Position numbers and translations under genes: made by a program. A stretch of 5,261 bases of DNA from positions 1-5,261 of the forward strand of contig JALHWS010000163.1 in the NCBI GenBank assembly GCA_022866885.1. Reading direction: 5' to 3'. The notes beneath the pieces are model-generated. The model did not search any database. It saw only the letters and a program-made list of their open reading frames with translations, and was not told where the DNA came from. Positions 1 to 4,799 of the stretch are shown here, piece by piece. Every line of letters starts with the position of its first letter. The first letter of the stretch is position 1. This DNA is from Candidatus Microgenomates bacterium. GTDB lineage: Bacteria > Patescibacteriota > Microgenomatia > 2-02-FULL-39-11.

Positions 1-726
1 AGCTTTGTCACCGTCTTTGAGCGTCTCGATTTTTCTGGTATCCATCCGGATGGTGGCATAAAATTTCAGAGCCAGTCCTCCGGGAGTCGTCTCGGGATTA
101 CCAAACATGACACCGATTTTTTGCCGCAACTGGTTGGTGAAAATGGTAATCGTTCTTGATTTGGAAATGGCTCCCGTCAGTTTCCGAAGAGCCTGAGACA
201 TCAGACGCGCCTGTAAACCCATCATCGAATCACCCATCTCGCCTTCGATCTCCGCCCGGGGAACCAAAGCGGCGACTGAATCAATAACGACTAAATCAAT
301 TCCGCCTGAACGGATAAGAGTCTCGGCAATTTCCAAAGCCTGCTCACCGGTATCCGGCTGGGAAACTAACAAATCGTCAAGTTTGACGCCGATTTTTTCC
401 GCCCAGATGGAATCCAAGGCATGTTCGGCATCGATAAAGGCGGCTACCCCGCCGGCTTTTTGGACTTCGCTGATAATGGAAAGCGTCAAAGTGGTTTTGC
501 CGGAGGCTTCCGGGCCGAAAATTTCAATAATTCTTCCTCTTGGTACGCCGCCGACACCAAGGGCCATATCAAGCGCCAGCGAACCGGTAGAAACAACGTC
601 AAGGCCGCCTCTGGCGGCGTTTTGGTCGCCCAGTTTCATGATTGAGCCGCGGCCGAATTGCTTCTCAATCTGCTCCATCGCCAACTTGACTGCCTGAAGT
701 TTGGGATTAACTGTATTTGCAGCCAT
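1..726 (-). CDS. recA: Recombinase RecA, N-terminal two thirds (3' end cut by window edge)
   Basis: RecA forms ATP-dependent filaments on single-stranded DNA, drives strand exchange in homologous recombination and, in many bacteria, triggers LexA cleavage. The visible 242 residues start MAANTVNPKLQAV and hold the whole core: Walker A GPEASGKT at residues 71-78 (Lys77), the catalytic glutamate region FIDAEHALD at 97-105 (Glu101), Walker B LVVIDS at 145-150, the L1 region around EGEMGDSMMGL at 161-171, and the DNA-binding L2 loop with NQLRQKIGVMFGNPETTPGG at 198-217, including the central Phe208. The reading stops at the left edge around Escherichia coli residue 237, so the C-terminal domain is outside the window. 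The ATG at 726 is supported by an AAAGGA Shine-Dalgarno 7 bases upstream. No key residue is missing in the visible part. The gene is about 50% GC and is transcribed away from the tRNA. No intein or frameshift is seen. Confidence 0.98.
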   Translation of the reverse strand, partial: MAANTVNPKLQAVKLAMEQIEKQFGRGSIMKLGDQNAARGGLDVVSTGSLALDMALGVGGVPRGRIIEIFGPEASGKTTLTLSIISEVQKAGGVAAFIDAEHALDSIWAEKIGVKLDDLLVSQPDTGEQALEIAETLIRSGGIDLVVIDSVAALVPRAEIEGEMGDSMMGLQARLMSQALRKLTGAISKSRTITIFTNQLRQKIGVMFGNPETTPGGLALKFYATIRMDTRKIETLKDGDKA

Positions 727-733
727 AATAAAA

Positions 734-739
734 TCCTTT
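734..739 (-). promoter_or_regulatory. Shine-Dalgarno of recA
   Basis: On the minus strand this reads AAAGGA, followed by 7 bases and then the ATG at 726. It fixes the recA start, because no other in-frame start near the conserved N-terminus has such a site. Confidence 0.8.
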
Positions 740-754
740 CATTGGGGCAGGAAA

Positions 755-763
755 TTTATATCA
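755..763 (-). promoter_or_regulatory. Candidate extended -10 promoter of recA
   Basis: The minus strand reads TGATATAAA, that is TGN followed by TATAAA, an extended -10 hexamer. Initiation about 7 bases downstream (near 748) would give a leader of roughly 22 bases that contains the recA Shine-Dalgarno. The -35 position (about 778-784) has only a poor hexamer, which is usual for extended -10 promoters. It overlaps the candidate -10 of the divergent tRNA promoter. No LexA-type box is recognisable. This is inferred from sequence only. Confidence 0.5.
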
Positions 764-778
764 TTTTGGCACAAGGAG

Positions 779-787
779 TGATAAAAT
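779..787 (+). promoter_or_regulatory. Candidate extended -10 promoter of tRNA-Pro
   Basis: The plus strand reads TGATAAAAT, TGN followed by TAAAAT, which is five of six to the consensus -10. Initiation near 794 would give a precursor with about 28 bases before the tRNA. The -35 zone is weak and falls on the recA -10 at 755-763. An alternative with TTGGCA at 766-771 as -35 would need a poor -10 (CAAGAT at 789-794). Confidence 0.4.
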
Positions 788-814
788 ACAAGATATCAAC
801 GCGGTGTAGTTTAT

Positions 815-920
815 GTTTCGTCCGGGGATTGGCGCAGTTGGCTAGCGCGCACGCATGGGGTGCGTGAGGTCGGCAGTTCAAATCTGCCATCCCCGACAAA
901 AGAATGGCGCAGTTTCGTCC
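815..920 (+). repeat. Short direct repeats from the tRNA 5' region echoed downstream of the tRNA
   Basis: Two short words are each found on both sides of the tRNA. GTTTCGTCC occurs at 815-823, ending on the first base of the tRNA, and again at 912-920. TGGCGCAGTT occurs at 830-839, in the D arm of the tRNA, and again at 905-914. In the downstream copy the two words overlap to form TGGCGCAGTTTCGTCC at 905-920, in the opposite order to the upstream pair. This may be the scar of a duplication, deletion or insertion at the tRNA. Confidence 0.55.
823..896 (+). tRNA. tRNA-Pro (anticodon GGG)
   Basis: A complete cloverleaf can be folded. The acceptor stem CGGGGAT pairs perfectly with ATCCCCG, the D stem GCGC pairs with GCGC, the anticodon stem CACGC pairs with GCGTG, and the T stem GGCAG pairs with CTGCC around a TTCAAAT loop. 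The anticodon loop is ATGGGGT, so the anticodon at 857-859 is GGG, reading CCC and CCU proline codons. The C1-G72 first pair and discriminator A73 are typical of bacterial proline tRNAs, and the A32-U38 pair in the loop is a known hallmark of the GGG isoacceptor. The G18-G19 and G15/C48 tertiary positions are present. The 3' CCA is not encoded (CAAA follows the discriminator), so a CCA-adding enzyme must finish it. It is the only plus-strand gene here and lies divergent to recA and tail-to-tail with the membrane protein gene. Confidence 0.97.
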
Positions 921-929
921 AGAGGACGA
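915..929. other. Perfect 6-bp hairpin with triloop between tRNA-Pro and the membrane protein gene
   Basis: TCGTCC at 915-920 and GGACGA at 924-929 form a perfect stem around AGA. It lies 18 bases after the tRNA and 21 bases beyond the stop of the convergent membrane protein gene, where a terminator is expected. Neither strand shows a T-run directly after it (plus: CCAGTTCCTT, minus: AACTGCGCCATTCTTTTG), so a standard intrinsic terminator is not supported. It may help end transcription or processing for either gene. Confidence 0.4.
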
Positions 930-950
930 CCAGTTCCTTAAAAGTTATAT

Positions 951-1427
951 TTAGTTCGTGTATCCCTTAGAATGGGTAATGACTTTTACAAAATCCAATT
1001 TAGCTATATCAAGAAGAGAAGCTATTGGTACATTACCACTTACTATTTTAAAGTTGTCGTTGACAGCTATAATTTCCATACCAAAATCTTTTAATGTATT
1101 TATTGCTTCTTGAGGTTCAATAGTAAGGTATAATTCCAAGCTTATAATTTTTCCGTTAACAATGTCGATATTTTCATTTTTTGCTGTCTTTAAATAATCC
1201 TTATTATTTTTATAATCATCGAGTATCCCCCATAATTGCGATTGCATTTTACGATATTCTGTAGGAATTTTTGTTTTATCGTATTGTTTGGGAACTGGTT
1301 GTTCGGGAACTTGTTCGTATCTTTTGGATCGATTTTGTACAAAAAAGAAGAATAATAAAAATATAATAACTATCGAAGTTACAGATAGAATTAGTTTTCT
1401 GTTCCTGGAGATATTTGCAAATAGCAT
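951..1427 (-). CDS. Small single-pass membrane protein with a subtilase-prodomain-like C-terminal domain (hypothetical)
   Basis: I cannot assign a known family with certainty. The 158-residue product has a basic N-terminus (RNRK at 8-11), one hydrophobic segment at about 12-30 rich in Ile and Phe, then a basic QNRSKR. A low-complexity stretch with VPEQPVPKQ (40-48) follows, then a helical charged region (55-85) and a compact alpha/beta region at 88-152. In that last region, the order strand (IISLELYLT), helix (QEAINTLKDFG), strands (MEIIAVNDNFKIVSGNVP), helix (IASLLDIAKL) and final strand (FVKVI) recalls the propeptides (I9 type) of subtilisin-like proteases. No protease domain follows: the stop comes at residue 159. 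There are no cysteines, so it is not a lipoprotein. Charges on both sides of the segment leave the topology open, but an outside-facing domain is more likely. At about 29% GC it is far more AT-rich than its neighbours. There is no clear Shine-Dalgarno; the ATG at 1427 is the only start before the membrane segment. Confidence 0.8.
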   Translation of the reverse strand: MLFANISRNRKLILSVTSIVIIFLLFFFFVQNRSKRYEQVPEQPVPKQYDKTKIPTEYRKMQSQLWGILDDYKNNKDYLKTAKNENIDIVNGKIISLELYLTIEPQEAINTLKDFGMEIIAVNDNFKIVSGNVPIASLLDIAKLDFVKVITHSKGYTN

Positions 1428-1444
1428 ATTCTATTACTCAATAA

Positions 1445-1453
1445 ATTATATCA
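1445..1453 (-). promoter_or_regulatory. Extended -10 promoter of the membrane protein gene
   Basis: The minus strand reads TGATATAAT, a perfect TATAAT with the TGN extension. Its first three bases (TGA) are the stop codon of the upstream fic gene. Transcription would begin near 1438, only about 11 bases before the ATG at 1427. The best -35 at a 16-base spacer is TTATTG (1467-1472), which is weak. The gene therefore probably has its own promoter, although it also follows fic by only 16 bases of intergenic space. Confidence 0.6.
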
Positions 1454-2446
1454 TTTTTCTTTCGGACAATAACAGACTCCGCGCGTGGTGCCTAATTTTT
1501 TGATGAAATTTCCTTCGATAAGTTTTTTCAAGTCATAGTGTAAGGTGCTTGTGGGAACTTGGACGAAGCGTCTTTTGAGGAAATCAAAAGAAACCGTCCC
1601 GTGGTCTTTGATGATGGCCAATATTTCCCCTCTTCTTGGAAGAAGTAAATCTTCCGGTGTTTCTGTTGTGTATTCCTTTATATTATCCACCGCAATTTCC
1701 GCCTGCGTTGACAAGGCTTCCAGAAAAAATTCGACAAAAGGGGTGATGTCTTTTTTTTCGATTGCCAAAAGATCGTAATAGGTCTGACGGTGATCATCCA
1801 GATATTTTTCTAAACTGACCAGCCCCCGGAAATCAAAACCGTCCTTTTTAAGCAAAAATGTGGCAATTAATCTCCCCACCCGGCCGTTTCCGTCTATAAA
1901 GGGATGAATTTTCTCAACGGCAAAATGGACGACCGCCGCATTTGCCGGAGATGATTCTTGAGTAGAACTAGCTAAAGATATTAAGTCATTCAATAGCTGA
2001 GGAATTTGTTGTGACATCGGCGGCAGGTAAATAGCAACTCCGGCCTGGTTAAAAATGGCTGACGGTTCTGTCCTAAAATTGCCCGCCTCCGGCGAAATTC
2101 CATCCATTACTCGCCTATGAAACTCTAATATAAGTTTTTTGGATAATTTTTCGCCAATGCTTCCGGCATAAATTTTGCGAAAGCTATTTAAGATGTTGAA
2201 GATTTCTTTCTTTGCCAGATTATCCGGTTGCCGGTTAAGATTGAGATGATCAATATCCTCCAACTTCAATTTATTACCTTCGATCCTCGCGGAAAAGAGG
2301 GAACTTCGAAGAAACGACCGGCGCCGCAGATTTTCTTCGATATGAGGCAGTTGCGGCAGTAAATCGATTACTTTTCTCAAAACCTCCAGCTGCTGCAGGT
2401 ATTTTACGATAATCGGGGTTTTGCGGTAAGTGTAATTAATTTCCAT
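1451..2446 (-). CDS. Fic-domain protein (probable AMP-transferase) with C-terminal winged helix
   Basis: Fic enzymes usually transfer AMP from ATP to a hydroxyl side chain of a target protein. From the ATG at 2446 the product has 331 residues. The canonical catalytic motif HPFIDGNGRVGR lies at 181-192 (His181 as general base, Asp185 for the metal, Asn187, Arg189 and Arg192 for phosphates). Also visible are GNFR at 122-125 and the target-docking flap near GVAIYLPP (136-143). An N-terminal S-x-x-x-E-G motif (SARIEG, 52-57) matches the inhibitory helix of class II Fic proteins, in which the Glu blocks productive ATP binding, so the enzyme should be self-inhibited at rest. Residues 268-331 look like a winged helix (recognition helix around TSTLHYDLKKL, wing around KKLGTTRG), as in many Fic proteins of unknown target. 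A TTG at 2455 would add three residues but lies at the predicted transcript start. No Shine-Dalgarno is seen. The cellular target cannot be told from sequence. Confidence 0.95.
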   Translation of the reverse strand: MEINYTYRKTPIIVKYLQQLEVLRKVIDLLPQLPHIEENLRRRSFLRSSLFSARIEGNKLKLEDIDHLNLNRQPDNLAKKEIFNILNSFRKIYAGSIGEKLSKKLILEFHRRVMDGISPEAGNFRTEPSAIFNQAGVAIYLPPMSQQIPQLLNDLISLASSTQESSPANAAVVHFAVEKIHPFIDGNGRVGRLIATFLLKKDGFDFRGLVSLEKYLDDHRQTYYDLLAIEKKDITPFVEFFLEALSTQAEIAVDNIKEYTTETPEDLLLPRRGEILAIIKDHGTVSFDFLKRRFVQVPTSTLHYDLKKLIEGNFIKKLGTTRGVCYCPKEK

Positions 2447-2455
2447 AGCAAACAA

Positions 2456-2484
2456 ATCTTAGCAGATATTGGAAGATATTGGAA
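2456..2484 (-). promoter_or_regulatory. Candidate fic promoter, giving a nearly leaderless transcript
   Basis: The minus strand has TGCTAAGAT at 2456-2464, a TGN-extended -10. At a 17-base spacer the -35 position (2479-2484) reads TTCCAA, a poor match that lies inside the tandem repeat. Initiation would fall near 2449, about 3-4 bases before the ATG at 2446, which fits the lack of a Shine-Dalgarno. This is inferred. Read-through from the ribosomal operon is also possible, as no convincing terminator lies between. Confidence 0.4.
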
Positions 2485-2530
2485 GATGTTAGAGGATGTT
2501 AGAGAATATTAGACTAATTGGACCTAATTT
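2461..2530. repeat. Degenerate 10-bp tandem repeat upstream of fic
   Basis: Seven successive 10-base units can be aligned on the plus strand. The first five are clear: agcagatatt, ggaagatatt, ggaagatgtt, agaggatgtt, agagaatatt. The last two are decayed: agactaattg, gacctaattt. The consensus is roughly RGARGATRTT. The period equals about one DNA turn and is not a multiple of three, so it is not a coding repeat. It fills most of the 97-base gap between rpsI and fic and covers the candidate fic -35 region. Helically phased sites on one DNA face would suit cooperative binding of a regulator, possibly the winged helix of Fic itself. Confidence 0.8.
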
Positions 2531-2543
2531 GGGATAAAAAACA

Positions 2544-3035
2544 TCAGCGTTTCGGAGATTGCTTTTTGGCCCTGGATTTCTGGGCGAAGCCGGCCATATG
2601 GCGCTGTTTGGTCCGCGGATCGCGCATCAGATAGCCTTTTTTCTTAAGTAGTGGGCGGAATTTTTCGGTATCGACTTTTATTAAGGCTCTGGAAAGACCG
2701 TGGATGAAAGCGCCTAATTGACCTGAAAGGCCGCCGCCGGAAATGATGGCGGAAATGGCAAACCGGCCTTGGGTATTGGTGGTTCTCAAAGGTTCAAGAT
2801 ATAATTTGGGGGCGATCTGGCCGGGAAAATAATTTTCGATCGGGCGGCCATTAATCACAATATCTCCTTTTTTAATCTCTTTTTCTTTCAAAACAACCTT
2901 ATCTTCCGTCACGTAAAGCCTAACCCTGGCTGTCCCTTCCCTTCTTCGTCCGACTGCCTGATAAAAAGAAGGCTGCTTCGGGGTTTTTTCTGCAACTTTT
3001 ACTGGTTTGGTTTTGATGACTTCTTTCTTAGCCAT
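2544..3035 (-). CDS. rpsI: 30S ribosomal protein S9 (uS9), with N-terminal extension
   Basis: S9 sits in the head of the small subunit, and its C-terminal tail reaches the P-site tRNA. The 163 residues hold the family signatures: AVGRRREGTARVRL at 27-40, the GGGLSGQLGAFIHGLSRALI core at 100-119, and KKGYLMRDPRTKQRHMAGF at 132-150. The usual length is about 130. The excess comes from a Lys-rich N-terminal extension of about 22 residues (MAKKEVIKTKPVKVAEKTPK) and a longer loop around residues 43-58. The terminal Lys-Arg is kept, but the preceding residues read Gln-Ser-Pro instead of the common Gln-Phe-Ser. It starts 2 bases after the rplM stop with no visible Shine-Dalgarno, so it is probably translated by coupling. 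It is the last gene of the ribosomal operon. A run of six T follows the stop, but no stable hairpin precedes it. Confidence 0.97.
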   Translation of the reverse strand: MAKKEVIKTKPVKVAEKTPKQPSFYQAVGRRREGTARVRLYVTEDKVVLKEKEIKKGDIVINGRPIENYFPGQIAPKLYLEPLRTTNTQGRFAISAIISGGGLSGQLGAFIHGLSRALIKVDTEKFRPLLKKKGYLMRDPRTKQRHMAGFAQKSRAKKQSPKR

Positions 3036-3037
3036 AA

Positions 3038-3454
3038 TTATTTAAATTTACTTTGATAAGGGTGTTTTTCGTCCGAATAGATATAAAGCCTTTTGAGCAT
3101 CAGCGCCCGCAGCTTGTTTTTCGGCAGCATCCCGGAAACAGCTTCACGTATAATCCGGGTCGGGTTTGTTTTTAAGACTTCAGCAAAAGTCTTTCTTTTC
3201 AACCCTCCCGGGTAACCGGAGAAATGCTGGTATTCTTTTTGTTTGTTTTTTTTGCCGGATACCGACACTTGACCTGCATTGACAACCACCGCATAATCCC
3301 CACAGTCAAGATGCGAAACGAAGTACGGTTTGTCCTTGCCGATCAGTTTTTGGGCAATAACCGTTGCTATCCGGCCTAAAGTTTTGCCCTCAACATCAAA
3401 AAAATGCCATTCTCTTTTGATGTCTTTTATGCTTGTCGGTTGCGTCAATTTCAT
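3038..3454 (-). CDS. rplM: 50S ribosomal protein L13 (uL13)
   Basis: L13 is an early-assembling protein of the large subunit. From the ATG at 3454 the product has 138 residues (Escherichia coli: 142). It has the family blocks REWHFFDVEGKTLGRIAT (residues 14-31), LDCGDYAVVVNA (49-60), SGYPGGLK near 79-86, and the highly conserved GMLPKNKLRALMLKRLYIY (108-126). The open frame extends upstream to 3514, but that adds 20 residues that match no L13 and lie inside rplQ. The 3454 start has a GGAG Shine-Dalgarno 8 bases upstream and aligns with the known N-terminus. The start overlaps the rplQ stop in an ATGA arrangement, which points to coupled translation. The neighbouring rpsI is its usual partner. 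Confidence 0.97.
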   Translation of the reverse strand: MKLTQPTSIKDIKREWHFFDVEGKTLGRIATVIAQKLIGKDKPYFVSHLDCGDYAVVVNAGQVSVSGKKNKQKEYQHFSGYPGGLKRKTFAEVLKTNPTRIIREAVSGMLPKNKLRALMLKRLYIYSDEKHPYQSKFK

Positions 3455-3855
3455 GACTTTTTCTCCAGTTTCACCGGTTTGACCGGCGCTTTTTTCTTTT
3501 CTTCCTCTGTCCATTCCAGGATTACTTCCTCACTTCGGTCACCCTGCCTCTGGCCAATTCTTCTCATTCTCAAGTATCCGCCTATTCTTTCTTTAAAAAG
3601 CGGGGCGATTTTGGTAATCAATTTATCGCTGATCTCTTTTTTGGTCAAAAAAGAAGTCAACTGGCGCACGCTGGAGGTGGTTCCTTCTTTTGCCTGGGTC
3701 ACCAATTTCTCGGCCAGGCCTCTAATTGCCTTAGCCTTGGCCACTGTCGTCTTTATCCGGCCGTGAATAATCAAAGAGGCAATCAGACTCCTAAATAAAG
3801 CCTTCCGCTCTTTGATATCCCGATTCAAATGTCTGCCGAATACCTGGTGACGCAT
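3451..3855 (-). CDS. rplQ: 50S ribosomal protein L17 (bL17)
   Basis: L17 lies near the polypeptide exit side of the large subunit. The 134-residue product begins with the family signature MRHQVFGRHLNRDIKERKAL, followed by LIIHGRIKTTVAKAKAIRGLAEKL at 28-51 and the C-terminal GGYLRMRRIGQRQGD at 92-106. It is a little longer than the E. coli protein (127) because of a Lys/Pro-rich tail (KKKAPVKPVKLEKKS). It starts 11 bases after the rpoA stop. That spacer (TCTAAAAACAT) has no Shine-Dalgarno, so reinitiation after rpoA is likely. Its TGA stop overlaps the rplM ATG by 4 bases. The rpoA-rplQ order is the classic one in bacteria. Confidence 0.97.
   Translation of the reverse strand: MRHQVFGRHLNRDIKERKALFRSLIASLIIHGRIKTTVAKAKAIRGLAEKLVTQAKEGTTSSVRQLTSFLTKKEISDKLITKIAPLFKERIGGYLRMRRIGQRQGDRSEEVILEWTEEEKKKAPVKPVKLEKKS
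3463..3466 (-). promoter_or_regulatory. Shine-Dalgarno of rplM
   Basis: GGAG on the minus strand, 8 bases before the ATG at 3454 and inside the 3' end of rplQ. It decides between this start and the longer open frame beginning at 3514. Confidence 0.7.
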
Positions 3856-3866
3856 ATGTTTTTAGA

Positions 3867-4784
3867 CTAGACTGTCAGGGCAATCCCTTTTTCCCGTAAA
3901 ACGTCTTCAATACTGGTAATCGATTTGGTACCAAGATTTTTTATTTTGTATAATTCTTTCTTCGGTGTCCCCAAAAGCTGGCCGACTGTATCTATTCCGC
4001 CGTTATGTAGAGCATTAACAATCCTTGTGGGTAGATCCAGTTCTTCAAGAGTCATTTTCAAAATCTCTTCAGAGATTGCAGGTGTCACCGCTACGCTTTC
4101 TGCGGTTTTGGCTTTAGGCTCATAAACCTGAAGGAAATAAGAAACCAAGGTCCTCGCGCCTTCCTTCATCGCCTCATATGGAGTGATTGTCCCGTCTGTC
4201 CAGATTTCCAAAATCAGCTTGTCCAGATTGGTCATCCGGCCAACCCGGGTCGCTTCAACTTTGTAGTTGACTCTGATTACCGGACTGAAAAGGGCATCAA
4301 CGATAATCGTATCCAATTCTTTTTCTTTTTCTGATTCTTCAGTGGTGACATAACCGTATCCCTGTTCAAGCGTCAGTTCCATATTTATCTTGGCTTTATT
4401 GGAAGTCAACTCTCCCAAGTAAAGGTCTTTATTTACCACTTCCGCCTCTGTCGTTTCCAAATCTCCGGCGGTGATTTTTGCCGCACCTTTCATTATCAAA
4501 GTCGCTTTCGCCGGTTTGTCGCCGGTTAACTTGAAACGGATTTTTTTGATATTCAAAATAAATTGGATGATATCTTCTTTAAGTCCGGGTAAAGTGGAAA
4601 AGGGATGCTTCACGCCTTCTATTTTGACTTTAGTGACAGCAGCTCCTTTGAGTGAAGTCAAAAGCACCCTTCTCAGACTGTTGCCAAGGGTATGACCGTA
4701 TCCCTGTTCCAGCGGTTCAATCACAAACATGCCGTAATTGGTTTCTTCAACTTCTTTCTTAACGGTAAATTTTGGCTCAATCAT
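3867..4784 (-). CDS. rpoA: DNA-directed RNA polymerase subunit alpha
   Basis: Alpha dimerises to seed RNA polymerase assembly, and its C-terminal domain binds UP-element DNA and activators. From the ATG at 4784 it has 305 residues (E. coli: 329). The N-terminal domain shows the dimer/assembly signature LEQGYGHTLGNSLRRVLL (25-42), TLPGLKEDI (64-72), and the later VEATRVGRMTNLDKLILEIWTDG region (176-198) ending near 222. A short linker (about 223-242) leads to the C-terminal domain (243-305). There Arg254 and Asn257 correspond to the E. coli UP-element contacts Arg265 and Asn268, and NLGTKS (283-288) to the conserved NLGKKS. UP-element binding should therefore be intact. A longer open frame from 4835 adds 17 residues overlapping rpsD and is rejected, because a perfect Shine-Dalgarno sits before 4784. 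Confidence 0.98.
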   Translation of the reverse strand: MIEPKFTVKKEVEETNYGMFVIEPLEQGYGHTLGNSLRRVLLTSLKGAAVTKVKIEGVKHPFSTLPGLKEDIIQFILNIKKIRFKLTGDKPAKATLIMKGAAKITAGDLETTEAEVVNKDLYLGELTSNKAKINMELTLEQGYGYVTTEESEKEKELDTIIVDALFSPVIRVNYKVEATRVGRMTNLDKLILEIWTDGTITPYEAMKEGARTLVSYFLQVYEPKAKTAESVAVTPAISEEILKMTLEELDLPTRIVNALHNGGIDTVGQLLGTPKKELYKIKNLGTKSITSIEDVLREKGIALTV

Positions 4785-4792
4785 AAAATTTT

Positions 4793-4799
4793 CCTCCTT
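4793..4799 (-). promoter_or_regulatory. Shine-Dalgarno of rpoA, overlapping the rpsD stop codon
   Basis: The minus strand reads AAGGAGG, a full anti-16S match, 8 bases before the ATG at 4784. Together with the rpsD stop it forms TAAGGAGG. It fixes the rpoA start and is the strongest ribosome binding site in the window. It also shows that the 16S anti-Shine-Dalgarno is probably of standard type. Confidence 0.9.

Noticed and set aside
727..822. LexA/SOS box in front of recA
   Set aside because: Neither a CTG-N10-CAG nor a GAAC-N4-GTTC type operator is present; the GATATC palindrome at 792-797 is too short to call.
383..867. Plus-strand open frames opposite recA and across the intergenic region and tRNA
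   Set aside because: They lie antisense to clearly conserved RecA codons or run through the tRNA, and their products resemble no family; they are shadows of the real genes.
915..929. The TCGTCC/GGACGA hairpin as a true intrinsic terminator
   Set aside because: Neither strand has a T-run directly after the stem, so it is listed only as a hairpin of unknown role.
905..950. A second, degenerate tRNA gene after tRNA-Pro
   Set aside because: The D-arm-like word and hairpin are suggestive, but no acceptor or T stem can be formed and the hairpin loop does not fit a 7-base anticodon loop.
2531..2560. Intrinsic terminator after rpsI
   Set aside because: A six-T run follows the stop on the minus strand, but only 3-bp stems can be formed before it; not enough to call a terminator.
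3451..3470. L13-binding autoregulatory leader for rplM-rpsI
   Set aside because: rplM overlaps rplQ and has no untranslated leader, so there is no room for such an element here.
3455..3514. Longer rplM start adding 20 residues
   Set aside because: The extension lies within rplQ and is not part of any L13; the ATG at 3454 has GGAG upstream and an ATGA overlap.
3404..3766. Plus-strand open frame of 120 codons opposite rplM and rplQ
   Set aside because: It is antisense to two conserved ribosomal protein genes, has no Shine-Dalgarno, and its sequence looks like reverse-complement noise.
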